Shown here: positions 31,685 to 40,780 of the stretch, piece after piece
Layout of the letters: each line of letters begins with the position of its first letter
Position numbering within the stretch: the first letter of the stretch is position 1
From: Bacilli bacterium
GTDB lineage: Bacteria; Bacillota_I; Bacilli_A; RF39; UBA660
NCBI GenBank assembly: GCA_017626405.1
Contig: JAGAIS010000002.1
Span: 1-62,188, forward strand
DNA length: 62,188 nt
Reading direction: 5' to 3'
The notes under the pieces: generated by a model
Database searches by the model: none
Told to the model about the DNA's origin: nothing
Seen by the model: only the letters and a program-made list of their open reading frames with translations
Program-made: the position numbers and the translations under genes

Positions 31685-32752
31685 ATGGATCCAATATTAA
31701 TAATTATTTTAGCAGGCATTGGATTATTAGCTGGACCTAAATTGATAAAGGTAGGATTAGCTACTATTATTGACAAGGCTAATAAGAAAAAAAGAGATAA
31801 TCTAACACACAATATGCTAAAAAAAGAATATAAGGAAAAGAAACAACAAGAAAAGTTACGTCAAAGATTAATTAAAAAAGGAATAGATCCAAATAAGGCT
31901 ATCAAAGAAGATATGGATAGGTTTCACTATATTTCATTTACAGGTGTTAAAAGCAAAAAGAAAGTTTTAGTAAATGTCAGAGAAGATGTCTCTTTTAATG
32001 AGAAAGAAGATGTTTTGTTAAAGGGAAGAATGCATATTGTTGATATAAATGGAAAAAGAACAGTTCAAGATATTTATTTATTTCAACCGCGTATGTTTAG
32101 TTCTGAAGGAACATTTATTGGACCTAAATTAGATAAAAATGGTAGGTTATCTGACAAATTCACTTACTTATGTCGAGAAAAAAATGGAGAGATTCTTAAA
32201 GGATACATTCCAAAAAGAGAAATCTTTACAGGTATGCGTTTTGATTTTATGCCTGAAGATACTCATAGTTTTATTGATAGAAATCCTAATTTTAGCGATT
32301 TTAGCGATGAGGATAGAAGACAAGCGGAAAAACTTGAAACATTTATTTGGATTGATATTCCACGAGATGAAAAAGGTCAATATATACCTGTTAACTTAAA
32401 AGATCCAATTCAAAAGGCCGAGTTTGAAAAATACAAGAAGGCTCATTTAGGAAATAAAAAGACTCCAAAAGAGTATTTTAGAGATCAATTAAATATTGCT
32501 AAAGCATCATTCTATCGATATTTAAATGAGCATCGTCCAGATTATGCAGTAGCACCTAGTAGAGAAAATACTAATGAGAGTACTAATGAACCAATTAAAG
32601 TTGAATCAAGCAAAAAGGCAGAATATAGTATTAATGATTTTTATAAGAGATTTGACTACTATATTCAATCGCCTTTTGGTGAAAGATATAATGATTATAA
32701 TGGTGAATATGGCTACACTTCAGAACCACATCATCATCATGGAAGAAGATAA
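31685..32752 (+). CDS. Single-span membrane protein, function unknown
   Basis: A 355-residue protein not recognised. An N-terminal hydrophobic segment (3-25) is followed by a basic helical region (about 30-75) and a globular part (about 80-250) with Phe/Tyr-rich strands (RFHYISFTGV; DIYLFQPRMF; FTGMRFDFMPED). The C-terminus is polar, Tyr-rich and ends in HHHHGRR, perhaps a metal-binding tail. AAGGAG at 31671-31676 sets the ATG at 31685. It lies 43 bases after rmuC and may share its transcript. Confidence 0.75.
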   Translation: MDPILIIILAGIGLLAGPKLIKVGLATIIDKANKKKRDNLTHNMLKKEYKEKKQQEKLRQRLIKKGIDPNKAIKEDMDRFHYISFTGVKSKKKVLVNVREDVSFNEKEDVLLKGRMHIVDINGKRTVQDIYLFQPRMFSSEGTFIGPKLDKNGRLSDKFTYLCREKNGEILKGYIPKREIFTGMRFDFMPEDTHSFIDRNPNFSDFSDEDRRQAEKLETFIWIDIPRDEKGQYIPVNLKDPIQKAEFEKYKKAHLGNKKTPKEYFRDQLNIAKASFYRYLNEHRPDYAVAPSRENTNESTNEPIKVESSKKAEYSINDFYKRFDYYIQSPFGERYNDYNGEYGYTSEPHHHHGRR

Positions 32753-32755
32753 TAT

Positions 32756-32776
32756 AGACCGATTAAGGTCTTTTTT
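32756..32776 (+). terminator. Terminator before ftsE
   Basis: AGACC (32756-32760) pairs with GGTCT (32767-32771), then a T run. It separates the rmuC group from ftsEX. Confidence 0.8.
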
Positions 32777-32849
32777 CTTTACATTTTCATCAGATTTTCA
32801 TATATCTTAAGTCTCCTATATGATATAATTAAAATAGTAAGGTGGTAAT

Positions 32850-33551
32850 ATGGAATTTATTGAACTTAAAAATGTTTTTAAAGTTTATACTAATGGAGTG
32901 TCCGCTTTAGCTGATGTTAGTTTATCGATATCAAAAGGCGAATTTGTCTTTGTTATTGGTGAATCAGGTAGTGGAAAGAGTACATTGACGAAACTATTGT
33001 ATCGTGAGGAAAAGCCAAATAGAGGATCAGTCTATGTTGGAGGTATAAATGTTGCTAAATTGAGAAATAGCAATGTATATAAATTGAGAAGAAAAATTGG
33101 AGTTGTTTTTCAGGATTTTAAATTATTACCCAAACTTACAGTTTATGAAAATATTGCCTATCCTTTAGAGAGTTATGGAATGAAATCTGATGAAATAAGA
33201 AATAGGGTATTGAAAGCCGTCGAAAGAGTAGGACTTAAAGATAAACTTAGAAGTTATCCTAATCAATTATCGGGTGGAGAGCAACAGAGAGTTTGTATTG
33301 CACGAGCAATTGTAAATGAACCAAAATTGATTATATGTGATGAACCTACGGGAGATTTGGATCCAAAGATGAGCAAAGAGATTATGGATGTTCTTGATAC
33401 GATAAATAAAGATTTGGAATCGACAATAATTATGGCTACTCATGATAAAGAAATAGTTAACCGAATGAAAAAGAGAGTAATATACTTGCACAATGGTGTT
33501 TTAGTATCAGACAAGAAGAAAGGAAACTATATCGAAGATGAAAATATTTAG
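32850..33551 (+). CDS. ftsE: Cell-division ABC ATPase FtsE
   Basis: A 233-residue ABC ATPase with Walker A GESGSGKST (about 37-45), signature LSGGEQQR and Walker B LIICDEPTGDLD. The high similarity to FtsE plus an FtsX gene overlapping by 14 bases makes the call secure. FtsEX does not transport; it transmits ATP hydrolysis across the membrane to switch on peptidoglycan hydrolases at division. The likely target, an M23 coiled-coil protein, is encoded two genes on. An extended -10 (TGATATAAT, 32821-32829) and AAGGTGG precede it. Confidence 0.95.
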   Translation: MEFIELKNVFKVYTNGVSALADVSLSISKGEFVFVIGESGSGKSTLTKLLYREEKPNRGSVYVGGINVAKLRNSNVYKLRRKIGVVFQDFKLLPKLTVYENIAYPLESYGMKSDEIRNRVLKAVERVGLKDKLRSYPNQLSGGEQQRVCIARAIVNEPKLIICDEPTGDLDPKMSKEIMDVLDTINKDLESTIIMATHDKEIVNRMKKRVIYLHNGVLVSDKKKGNYIEDENI

Positions 33552-34434
33552 AATTATTAGAAAAAATGTAAAAGATGCATTTAAAAGTATATTTCGTAAT
33601 TTCTCTTTATCTATGGCATCTGTTTCCTGTACATCGATAACATTAATACTTGTCTCTATAGCTCTATTAGTAACATACAATGTTAATTCGATAACTAGAA
33701 GTATAGAAGATGTCCTAACAATTATCGTATTTGTCGATAAAAATGCCACGGACCAAGATATTGAAAATGTTAGATTTCAGATAGAAAGCAATAGTAATGT
33801 CGATAAAAAGGAAGTTATATATCGTACGAAAGAAGAAATAAAGGAATCTTTAAGTGAAGATGAAGATTTAAAAAGTGTTTTTGACACATTAGATGAAAAT
33901 CCAATTCAATCTGCCTTTGTAGTAAAGGTTAAGGATTTAAAGAAAATTACAGATACGGCAAATAGTTTTAAAAATATTCCTTTTGTTAAGCAAGTAAAAT
34001 ATGGTGAATCTTTGGTAAATAGATTGCTATCGATGTTTGATATCATTAGAAATGCGTGCATAATTGCCTGTATTGCACTTATCTTAGTAACAGCATTCTT
34101 GATTGGAAATACAATTAAAATTACGATATTTGCTCGACGTCAAGAAATTGCTATTATGAGACTTGTTGGAACGAGTAATACGGTTATTAGAATGCCTTTC
34201 TTAATCGAAGGCTTTGTATTAGGATTTATTGGAGCAATTGTACCAATATTGTTAACGATATATGGGTATACATTCCTATATGATTATGTAGGGGGAAGAT
34301 TATTTACAGATTTAATTGTCCTAGTTAAACCATCGGAAATAATATATGCTACTAGCTTGGTGTTGTTGATTGTTGGTGGATTAGTTGGTATGTTTGGATC
34401 TCTTCGCGCTGTAAGGAGGTATCTAAAGATATAA
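33538..34434 (+). CDS. ftsX: Cell-division membrane protein FtsX
   Basis: A 298-residue protein with four membrane helices (about 22-48, 170-195, 220-245, 265-287). The large extracytoplasmic loop between the first two (about 50-165; ENPIQSAFVVKVKDL) is the FtsX domain that contacts the hydrolase. ARRQEIAIMRLVGTS before the third helix is the family's cytoplasmic signature. It overlaps ftsE by 14 bases and shares one base with the next gene. Confidence 0.95.
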   Translation: MKIFRIIRKNVKDAFKSIFRNFSLSMASVSCTSITLILVSIALLVTYNVNSITRSIEDVLTIIVFVDKNATDQDIENVRFQIESNSNVDKKEVIYRTKEEIKESLSEDEDLKSVFDTLDENPIQSAFVVKVKDLKKITDTANSFKNIPFVKQVKYGESLVNRLLSMFDIIRNACIIACIALILVTAFLIGNTIKITIFARRQEIAIMRLVGTSNTVIRMPFLIEGFVLGFIGAIVPILLTIYGYTFLYDYVGGRLFTDLIVLVKPSEIIYATSLVLLIVGGLVGMFGSLRAVRRYLKI

Positions 34435-35642
34435 TGAAAAAGTCAGTTGTTACATTTTTTGTTTTAATCATTACCGTTATGATATTGCTTGTTCCTTCGA
34501 GTGAGGCAGTATCTAGTGCTAAAACGCTACAAGATTTGAAAAATGAGTTAGCATCATTAAAGAAACAACAAAGTAGCACAGGTTCTAGTCAAAAACTTAC
34601 AAAGGATCAGATTAATAGTACAAAGAATAATATTTATAGCAAACAATCAGAAATTGAAAAAAACCAAAATAGAATTGTGGAAGCACAAAATGAATCTGCA
34701 GCTCTTGAAGTAGAAATAGAGAATGGAAAAGAAGAATTAGGGGAAATTTTATCTGCCTATCAAATTGCCAATGGAGATAACGTTTATCTTGAATATATCT
34801 TTGAATCGAAGACTTTTGAAGATTTAGTTTATCGCTATGCAGTTATGGAACAAGTAATGAATTATCAAGATGAAAGAATTGCTGCTTGGAAAAATAAAAT
34901 AGATCAAAATACTCAATTAAAACTAGAATTACAAGAGAGAGAGAAAACTTTGAATTCGCAAATATCTTCTTTGAATAAAGAAGTAAATAAACTAGGTGAC
35001 AAATTAGCTGAATTAGATGAAATGATTCTTGACATAAATGCGGAAATTAAATCAGTTCAAGAAAATATCAAGTTCTATGAAAGTATTGGATGCGGACTTA
35101 ATGAAAAATTGGAAACATGTCTTTCTGTTAAGGGAGACAGAGTTTTTAGTAGACCATTAGTTAAAGCTTCGAGAATAAGTTCGGAATTTGGATATCGTAC
35201 GCATCCAGTTACTCATCAACCAAACAAGTTCCATAGTGGAACAGATATTTCTGTCACTGAGGGAAGTAATGTATATCCGGTTGCCAACGGAACAGTATTT
35301 AAAATTGTTAGAAAATCGTCTTGTGGTGGTAATATGGTGTATATTCAACATTTAGTAAATGGGAAAAAGTGGACTTCATGTTCAATGCATTTACTTACAA
35401 TAAATGTTAAAATAGGTCAACAAGTTACTAGTCAAACTGTCATTGGACTTTCTGGTGGGAAAACTACCGGATATAAATATGGTGGATATGATCAATGTAC
35501 AACGGGAGCTCACTTACATTTGAGCTTGGCAACAGGATGGTATGAAAAAGATTATACTTCTTATAATACATACAGAAGCCGTTTAGTAAATCCGCGAAGT
35601 TACATCAATATGCCTAAGGGTGGATGGTCATCGAGATATTAG
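34434..35642 (+). CDS. EnvC-like murein hydrolase with coiled coil and M23 domain
   Basis: A 402-residue secreted protein. A signal peptide (1-25) is followed by a long coiled coil (about 28-215, heptads of Leu/Lys/Glu) and an M23 peptidase domain (about 240-385; SEFGYRTHP, FHSGTDI and AHLHLS supply metal ligands). The layout is that of FtsEX partners: EnvC in Gram-negatives (often a degenerate M23), PcsB and CwlO in Gram-positives with other catalytic domains. Because the His/Asp/His ligands look intact, it may cut peptidoglycan itself. Confidence 0.88.
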   Translation: MKKSVVTFFVLIITVMILLVPSSEAVSSAKTLQDLKNELASLKKQQSSTGSSQKLTKDQINSTKNNIYSKQSEIEKNQNRIVEAQNESAALEVEIENGKEELGEILSAYQIANGDNVYLEYIFESKTFEDLVYRYAVMEQVMNYQDERIAAWKNKIDQNTQLKLELQEREKTLNSQISSLNKEVNKLGDKLAELDEMILDINAEIKSVQENIKFYESIGCGLNEKLETCLSVKGDRVFSRPLVKASRISSEFGYRTHPVTHQPNKFHSGTDISVTEGSNVYPVANGTVFKIVRKSSCGGNMVYIQHLVNGKKWTSCSMHLLTINVKIGQQVTSQTVIGLSGGKTTGYKYGGYDQCTTGAHLHLSLATGWYEKDYTSYNTYRSRLVNPRSYINMPKGGWSSRY

Positions 35643-35652
35643 GAGGGAAAAT

Positions 35653-36441
35653 ATGAAAAGTAGAATTATCAGCGGAATAATTATAGCCATTATTCTTATA
35701 CCAACATTGTACTTTGGTGGTTTAGTATATAATTTAGCGATTGGAATATTGAGCGTACTTGCGTTTAAAGAACTTATCGATGTAAAAAAAGATGTAACTA
35801 TTCCAAATGCTATGAAATTAGTTGGACTAATCTGCATGTTATTATTAATATTTATATCAAAAGAAAATCAGAGTTTAATATTTGGATTGAGTTATGAGAC
35901 TTTATCAATCGTATTCTTAAGCTTATTGGCACCAACAATATTCTTTAAGAATGAGAGTTATAATGTGACTTCGGCATTTTATTTAGCTTCTATATCTATT
36001 TTCTTAGGGGTAATATTTAATTTGTTTATAGCTCTTTATAACTCTTCAATACTACAATTCATCTATTGCTTATTAATTGCTTGTATGACTGATATATTTG
36101 CTTTATTTGGTGGAAAATTAATTGGACGTCATAAATTAACTAAGATATCTCCAGGAAAGACAATTGAAGGATCGATAATTGGAACTATAGTAGCTACTGT
36201 TGTTGGAACGACATTCTATATAACATTCATTGAGTATTCGTCAGTTGTACCAATTGTAATAATAACTTTATTACTATCTATTATTGGTCAAATTGGCGAC
36301 ATATTCTTCAGTTTGATAAAAAGAGAGAATGGAGTTAAGGATTACTCTAATCTCATACCAGGTCATGGTGGAATATTAGATCGTTTAGATAGTATAATAT
36401 TTATATTAATAGCATTTATATTTATGATACAATTCTTATAG
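35653..36441 (+). CDS. cdsA: Phosphatidate cytidylyltransferase
   Basis: A 262-residue multi-span enzyme making CDP-diacylglycerol from phosphatidic acid and CTP. The C-terminal family signature is clear: SLIKRENGVKDYSNLIPGHG followed by GILDRLDS. About seven to eight membrane helices precede it. AGGAGGG (35641-35647) sets the ATG at 35653. It is followed 10 bases later by rseP, the usual Bacillota neighbour, although uppS and dxr of the classical cluster are absent here. Confidence 0.93.
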   Translation: MKSRIISGIIIAIILIPTLYFGGLVYNLAIGILSVLAFKELIDVKKDVTIPNAMKLVGLICMLLLIFISKENQSLIFGLSYETLSIVFLSLLAPTIFFKNESYNVTSAFYLASISIFLGVIFNLFIALYNSSILQFIYCLLIACMTDIFALFGGKLIGRHKLTKISPGKTIEGSIIGTIVATVVGTTFYITFIEYSSVVPIVIITLLLSIIGQIGDIFFSLIKRENGVKDYSNLIPGHGGILDRLDSIIFILIAFIFMIQFL

Positions 36442-36451
36442 GAGGATATTT

Positions 36452-37759
36452 ATGGAAACAAAAGAAAAAAACAGTGCAACTAGAAGAGTAAAAAAAGAAG
36501 TAAGTAAAACTCCAAAAGTTGAAGAAGTAAAGGAAAAAGCAATTAATGAAGAAAAAGTAACATTAAAGAATATTTTAATATTAGTTGCTATTATTATAGC
36601 AATAATAGTTGTTTTAGTGTTCTTTAAGGGAACCGTTGCTTGGAATATTGTAGTATTATTGCTAATGTTAACTGCTTTGATATTTGTCCATGAAGGTGGA
36701 CATTTCTTGATGGCAAAAAAATGTGGTGTATTTGTGTCCGAATTTGCTTTGGGTATGGGACCAAAAGTATGTGGTTTTAAGAGAAAGGGAGATCCTACTC
36801 AATATTCATTGCGAGCACTTCCAATTGGTGGATATTGTCAAATGGCAGGCGAAGAGATGGAAGATGATGATACTTTACCAAAGAATCAATTTATGTGTAA
36901 TAAGACAAAACTTCAAAGATCATTAATTCTCGTTGCTGGAGTAACTATGAATTTTATTACAGCAATTATTCTTTTGTTCTTTATATCTTTAGTTTGGGGA
37001 CATACAGAACAGAGAAGTTATGTAGGACATGTTGAAGAGAATACGCCAGCATATGAAGCAGGAATAGTGGAGGGAGATCGCGTTCTTGAATTCAATGGGC
37101 ATAAAGTTAGTACATGGGATGATTTAACAGTAGCATCAGCTATGAAAAATACAAATAACAAATATGTATATACAATTAAAAAAAGTGATGGAAAAGTAGT
37201 AGAATACGAACTTGAACCAATTGATAGTGTTACTATAGATGGTCAAAGTATTTTAGTAAATGAAAATAATACTTTAGAGAGTATTGCTAAAAAATATAAT
37301 AAAGATGTCGATGATTTAATAGTATCTAAAGTAATTGGTATATCATCACCAACTGAGAGAATTCGTGGGGTTATTCCATCAATTGAATATGCATTTACAA
37401 AATTTGGAAGTATAGTAAAAACAATGATTTCTATAATTGTAAATCTAATTACCGGTAATATAGGATTAAATGCATTATCTGGACCGGTAGGAATGTATAC
37501 AGTTGTAAATACAGCAGCAAAGTATGGAATTGCAAATATTTTATTCCTTATGGCATATCTATCAATTAACTTGGGAGTATTAAATATTTTACCATTCCCA
37601 GCATTTGATGGAGGTAGATTATTATTTGTTATAATAGAAGCAATTACTCGTAAAAAAGTAGATGCTAGGATAGAAGGGTATTTTCACTCGATTGGATTCA
37701 TTTTAATAATGATGTTGATGTTATATATCACATTCCAAGATATAATAAATTTATTATAA
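36452..37759 (+). CDS. rseP: Site-2 intramembrane metalloprotease RseP/RasP, with LysM-like insert
   Basis: A 435-residue zinc protease. It has a charged cytoplasmic tail (1-35), an extra membrane helix (38-57), then the active-site helix with HEGGH (80-84) and the second zinc motif NILPFPAFDGGRLLF near the C-terminus. A PDZ domain (about 195-265) lies between. After it, residues about 270-290 (NTLESIAKKYNKDVDDLIV) look like a LysM motif, unusual in this family but on the outer side of the membrane where peptidoglycan is. Cleaves membrane proteins such as anti-sigma factors and signal-peptide remnants. Last gene of the ftsE-rseP run. Confidence 0.92.
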   Translation: METKEKNSATRRVKKEVSKTPKVEEVKEKAINEEKVTLKNILILVAIIIAIIVVLVFFKGTVAWNIVVLLLMLTALIFVHEGGHFLMAKKCGVFVSEFALGMGPKVCGFKRKGDPTQYSLRALPIGGYCQMAGEEMEDDDTLPKNQFMCNKTKLQRSLILVAGVTMNFITAIILLFFISLVWGHTEQRSYVGHVEENTPAYEAGIVEGDRVLEFNGHKVSTWDDLTVASAMKNTNNKYVYTIKKSDGKVVEYELEPIDSVTIDGQSILVNENNTLESIAKKYNKDVDDLIVSKVIGISSPTERIRGVIPSIEYAFTKFGSIVKTMISIIVNLITGNIGLNALSGPVGMYTVVNTAAKYGIANILFLMAYLSINLGVLNILPFPAFDGGRLLFVIIEAITRKKVDARIEGYFHSIGFILIMMLMLYITFQDIINLL

Positions 37760-37783
37760 GCAAGAGTTATTTCTTGCTTTTTT
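37758..37783 (+). terminator. Terminator after rseP
   Basis: AAGCAAGA (37758-37765) pairs with TCTTGCTT (37772-37779), six-base loop, T run. It overlaps the rseP stop codon. Confidence 0.88.
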
Positions 37784-37840
37784 ATTGTCTACGAATAAAT
37801 TTTATGATATATTAATATATATGAATAGAGAGGTGGTTGA

Positions 37841-38650
37841 ATGGGAGCTTTTGCGTCATTTATCGAAAGTGAAGCTTTTTTTCCTATTTTAATATTATTA
37901 TTAATGATATTAATGTTCACATTTGTCTCTATTTTAATGTCTGGTAAAACCAAAGAAAAAAAGAGAATTCAGGAGAGAAAAAAAATTAAACTCGATGAAA
38001 ATGCTCAAATACAATTAGTTCAAGATGGAGAAATAAACTATAACAAAAAAGAAATAAAGGAAGAAAAGGAAATAGGCGGTAAAGAAGTAGTATTGGTTAA
38101 AGAAATAGAAGCTGTAGAACTATCAGAAGTCGAAAGCGAACTTGATGAAATGCGCATAACAGTTGAAGATGATTCTGAAAAAGAGATTGAAATTCCTAGT
38201 TTTAATCGACCAATTGAAAATATGGAAGATGAATATGTAGTTCAACATCAAAATGTTTTTGAAGAAGATTCAAATGAATCGGAAATAGTAAAAGTTGAAT
38301 TGACTAAACCAACTGATATTTCTAATGAAGATGGCGAAGAAGTAGTAATTGATACACAAAAAATGGAAAACGAAAGTAACGGTGAACCAATCTTATCTGA
38401 AGAGGAAAAACAATCTGATATCGAGAGTGATGCTTTTGAAATGAATGCTAATGAAGATCGCACAATAAATGAAAGCGTCAAGGTTGAAATGCCAAAAGAA
38501 TATGATGGGGACAAGACAGAAATACTTGATTTCCCTGACTTTGATTTTCTAGATGACGAAAACTCGCAAAGTATCGATAATCAAATTATAAATCAAGCGA
38601 ATAAATATGTCGAAAACATAATGGAAAGTAGAGAAAGCCATGAAGAATAA
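37841..38650 (+). CDS. Membrane-anchored acidic protein, function unknown
   Basis: A 269-residue protein: one N-terminal membrane helix (about 13-33), a short basic stretch, then about 220 residues extremely rich in Glu and Asp, probably disordered and cytoplasmic. No domain recognised. AGAGGTGG precedes the ATG. It starts the short run before parE; its end overlaps the next small acidic gene by 11 bases. It might tether a partner or DNA-related machinery near the membrane, but nothing in the sequence shows this. Confidence 0.75.
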   Translation: MGAFASFIESEAFFPILILLLMILMFTFVSILMSGKTKEKKRIQERKKIKLDENAQIQLVQDGEINYNKKEIKEEKEIGGKEVVLVKEIEAVELSEVESELDEMRITVEDDSEKEIEIPSFNRPIENMEDEYVVQHQNVFEEDSNESEIVKVELTKPTDISNEDGEEVVIDTQKMENESNGEPILSEEEKQSDIESDAFEMNANEDRTINESVKVEMPKEYDGDKTEILDFPDFDFLDDENSQSIDNQIINQANKYVENIMESRESHEE

Positions 38651-38810
38651 AATAGATTTAGAAGATGTTTATTTAGAATATCCTGAATCATTAGAAGATG
38701 AAGAGGAAGAAAAAGTTCGAGAAGTTCAAGAGGAGATTACAAGTACAACTAAATTGAGCTTAGAAGAACTACAAAAAAGATTAGAAGAAACTCAAAGTTT
38801 ACGATTATAA
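38640..38810 (+). CDS. Small acidic protein, 56 residues
   Basis: ATG 38640 overlaps the end of the previous gene, with a GAGAAAG upstream. The product (MKNKIDLEDVYLEYPESLED..., ending KLSLEELQKRLEETQSLRL) is acidic with a C-terminal amphipathic helix. The codon pattern looks coding and the stop codon abuts a terminator. Function unknown; it is probably translated with the acidic membrane protein before it. Confidence 0.6.
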   Translation: MKNKIDLEDVYLEYPESLEDEEEEKVREVQEEITSTTKLSLEELQKRLEETQSLRL

Positions 38811-38833
38811 GACACTAAAAGTTGTCTTTTTTT
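38809..38833 (+). terminator. Terminator before parE
   Basis: AAGACA (38809-38814) pairs with TGTCTT (38823-38828), followed by a long T run. It overlaps the stop of the 56-residue gene. Confidence 0.75.
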
Positions 38834-38867
38834 TTATTTTATGATAAATTTTATTAAGGTGAGGATT

Positions 38868-40778
38868 ATGGCAAAAAAAGACTATAATGCAGATTCTATT
38901 AAAATATTAGAGGGTTTGGAAGCAGTTAGAAAAAGACCGGGAATGTATATCGGTTCAACGGATAAACGTGGGCTTCATCATTTAGTATGGGAAATTGTAG
39001 ATAACTGTATTGATGAAATAATTAATGGATTTGGAGATAAAATTAAGATTAGACTTAATACTGATGGTTCAATTACGATTGCTGATAATGGACGTGGAGT
39101 TCCTATTGGTATGCATTCATCAGGAAAATCCACTCCTGAAGTTGTTTATACAGTATTACATGCTGGCGGTAAATTCGAAGAGGGAAACTATAAGGTAAGT
39201 GGAGGACTTCATGGTGTAGGTGCATCAGTAGTTAATGCTTTATCTGAATGGATGGATGTTACTATTTATACCGAAGGATTAATTTCTAATATTCGTTTTA
39301 AAAATGGCGGAGAAGTTGAAAGTCCACTTAAAAAAATTGGTGAATCTAAAAAAACTGGTACTTGTGTAACTTTTAAACCAAATTATGAGATATTTAAGAA
39401 TTGTCAATTTTCATTTTCGACAATTTGTGAGAGAATGCAAGAGAGTGCTTTCCTTTTAAGCAATTTGACTATTGAACTTGAGAATGCAATTGATAAAAAA
39501 CAAGTAGTTTATCATTATGAAAATGGCCTTACTAATTTTATTGAGTTTATAAATGAAGATAAGAAACCTCTTCATAATGTTTTGCCAATACATGGTACTA
39601 AATCGGGAATAGAAGTAGATATTGCACTACAATATACAGAATCATATAATGAATCAATTCTATCTTTTGTTAACAATGTTAAGACTACTGATGGTGGAAC
39701 TCATGAAGTTGGATTTAAATCAGGTATTACTAAAGCATTTAATGATTATGCTAAAGATCATGGTTTATTAAAAGGCAAAGATACTTTTGACGGATCAGAT
39801 GTTCGTGAGGGAATAAGTGCTGTTATTAACTTGAAAATACCTGAAGATAAACTTCAATTTGAAGGACAAACTAAAGGAAAACTTGGAACTCCTGAAGCGA
39901 GAACTATAACAGAACAAATCACTTATGAAAATATGAAGTTCTTCCTTGAAGAAAACAAAGAGATGGCTCTTACAATTGTCGATAAAGCAGCTCGTAGTAA
40001 AGTTGCAAGAGAAGCAGCTAGGAAGGCAAGAGAAGCGGCAAGACAGGGAAAGGGAAAAGAGAAAAAAGATAAAATACTTTCAGGTAAACTTGCCAAAGCT
40101 ACCGGAAAAGATAATAAAAAGAATGAATTATTCCTAGTAGAGGGAGATTCAGCCGGTGGTAGTGCAAAGACAGGAAGAAATCGTGAGACTCAAGCAATAC
40201 TTCCATTGCGTGGTAAAGTTTTAAACTGTGAGAAAGCTAGTACAAATGATATTAATTCTAACGAAGAATTAAATACTTTAATTTATGCTATTGGAGCTGG
40301 TGTAGGAGCTGATTTTGATGCCAGTGAATCAAATTATGGCAAAATTATTATCATGACTGATGCCGATGATGATGGAGCTCATATTCAAATATTGCTTTTG
40401 ACATTTTTCTATCGATATATGAGACCACTAATTGAAAATGGAATGCTCTTTATAGCAAATCCACCTTTATATGCATTAGACTTTGGCAAATACAAAGAAT
40501 ATATTGCTACTGATGAAGAGTTAGAATCAAGAAAAAAAGAATTGAAAACTAATAACTATAAAGTACAGAGATTTAAAGGTTTAGGTGAAATGGATTCGGA
40601 CGAATTATATGAAACGACTATGTCGCCAGAATCGAGAAGTTTAATTAAAGTAAGTATTACTGATGCTGCACTTGCAGAAAAGAGAGTATCAGTACTTATG
40701 GGAGATAAAGTAGAGCCTCGTAAAGAGTGGATAAATGAAAATGTTGACTTTACTTTAGAAGATAATTTTAGGAGGTAA
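38868..40778 (+). CDS. parE: DNA topoisomerase IV subunit B
   Basis: A 636-residue ATPase subunit. GHKL ATP site: EIVDNCIDE, IADNGRGVPIGMH and SGGLHGVGASVVNALSEW. The toprim region has LVEGDSAGGSAKTGRNRE and MTDADDDGAHIQ, with the C-terminal PRKEWINEN end. Topoisomerase IV separates linked daughter chromosomes. ParE is chosen over GyrB from the HSSGKSTPEVVYTVLHAGG and SEWMDV context and from the adjoining ParC-type partner. ATG 38868 follows AAGGTGAGG; an upstream ATG at 38841 has no site. Confidence 0.9.
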   Translation: MAKKDYNADSIKILEGLEAVRKRPGMYIGSTDKRGLHHLVWEIVDNCIDEIINGFGDKIKIRLNTDGSITIADNGRGVPIGMHSSGKSTPEVVYTVLHAGGKFEEGNYKVSGGLHGVGASVVNALSEWMDVTIYTEGLISNIRFKNGGEVESPLKKIGESKKTGTCVTFKPNYEIFKNCQFSFSTICERMQESAFLLSNLTIELENAIDKKQVVYHYENGLTNFIEFINEDKKPLHNVLPIHGTKSGIEVDIALQYTESYNESILSFVNNVKTTDGGTHEVGFKSGITKAFNDYAKDHGLLKGKDTFDGSDVREGISAVINLKIPEDKLQFEGQTKGKLGTPEARTITEQITYENMKFFLEENKEMALTIVDKAARSKVAREAARKAREAARQGKGKEKKDKILSGKLAKATGKDNKKNELFLVEGDSAGGSAKTGRNRETQAILPLRGKVLNCEKASTNDINSNEELNTLIYAIGAGVGADFDASESNYGKIIIMTDADDDGAHIQILLLTFFYRYMRPLIENGMLFIANPPLYALDFGKYKEYIATDEELESRKKELKTNNYKVQRFKGLGEMDSDELYETTMSPESRSLIKVSITDAALAEKRVSVLMGDKVEPRKEWINENVDFTLEDNFRR

Positions 40779-40780
40779 TC

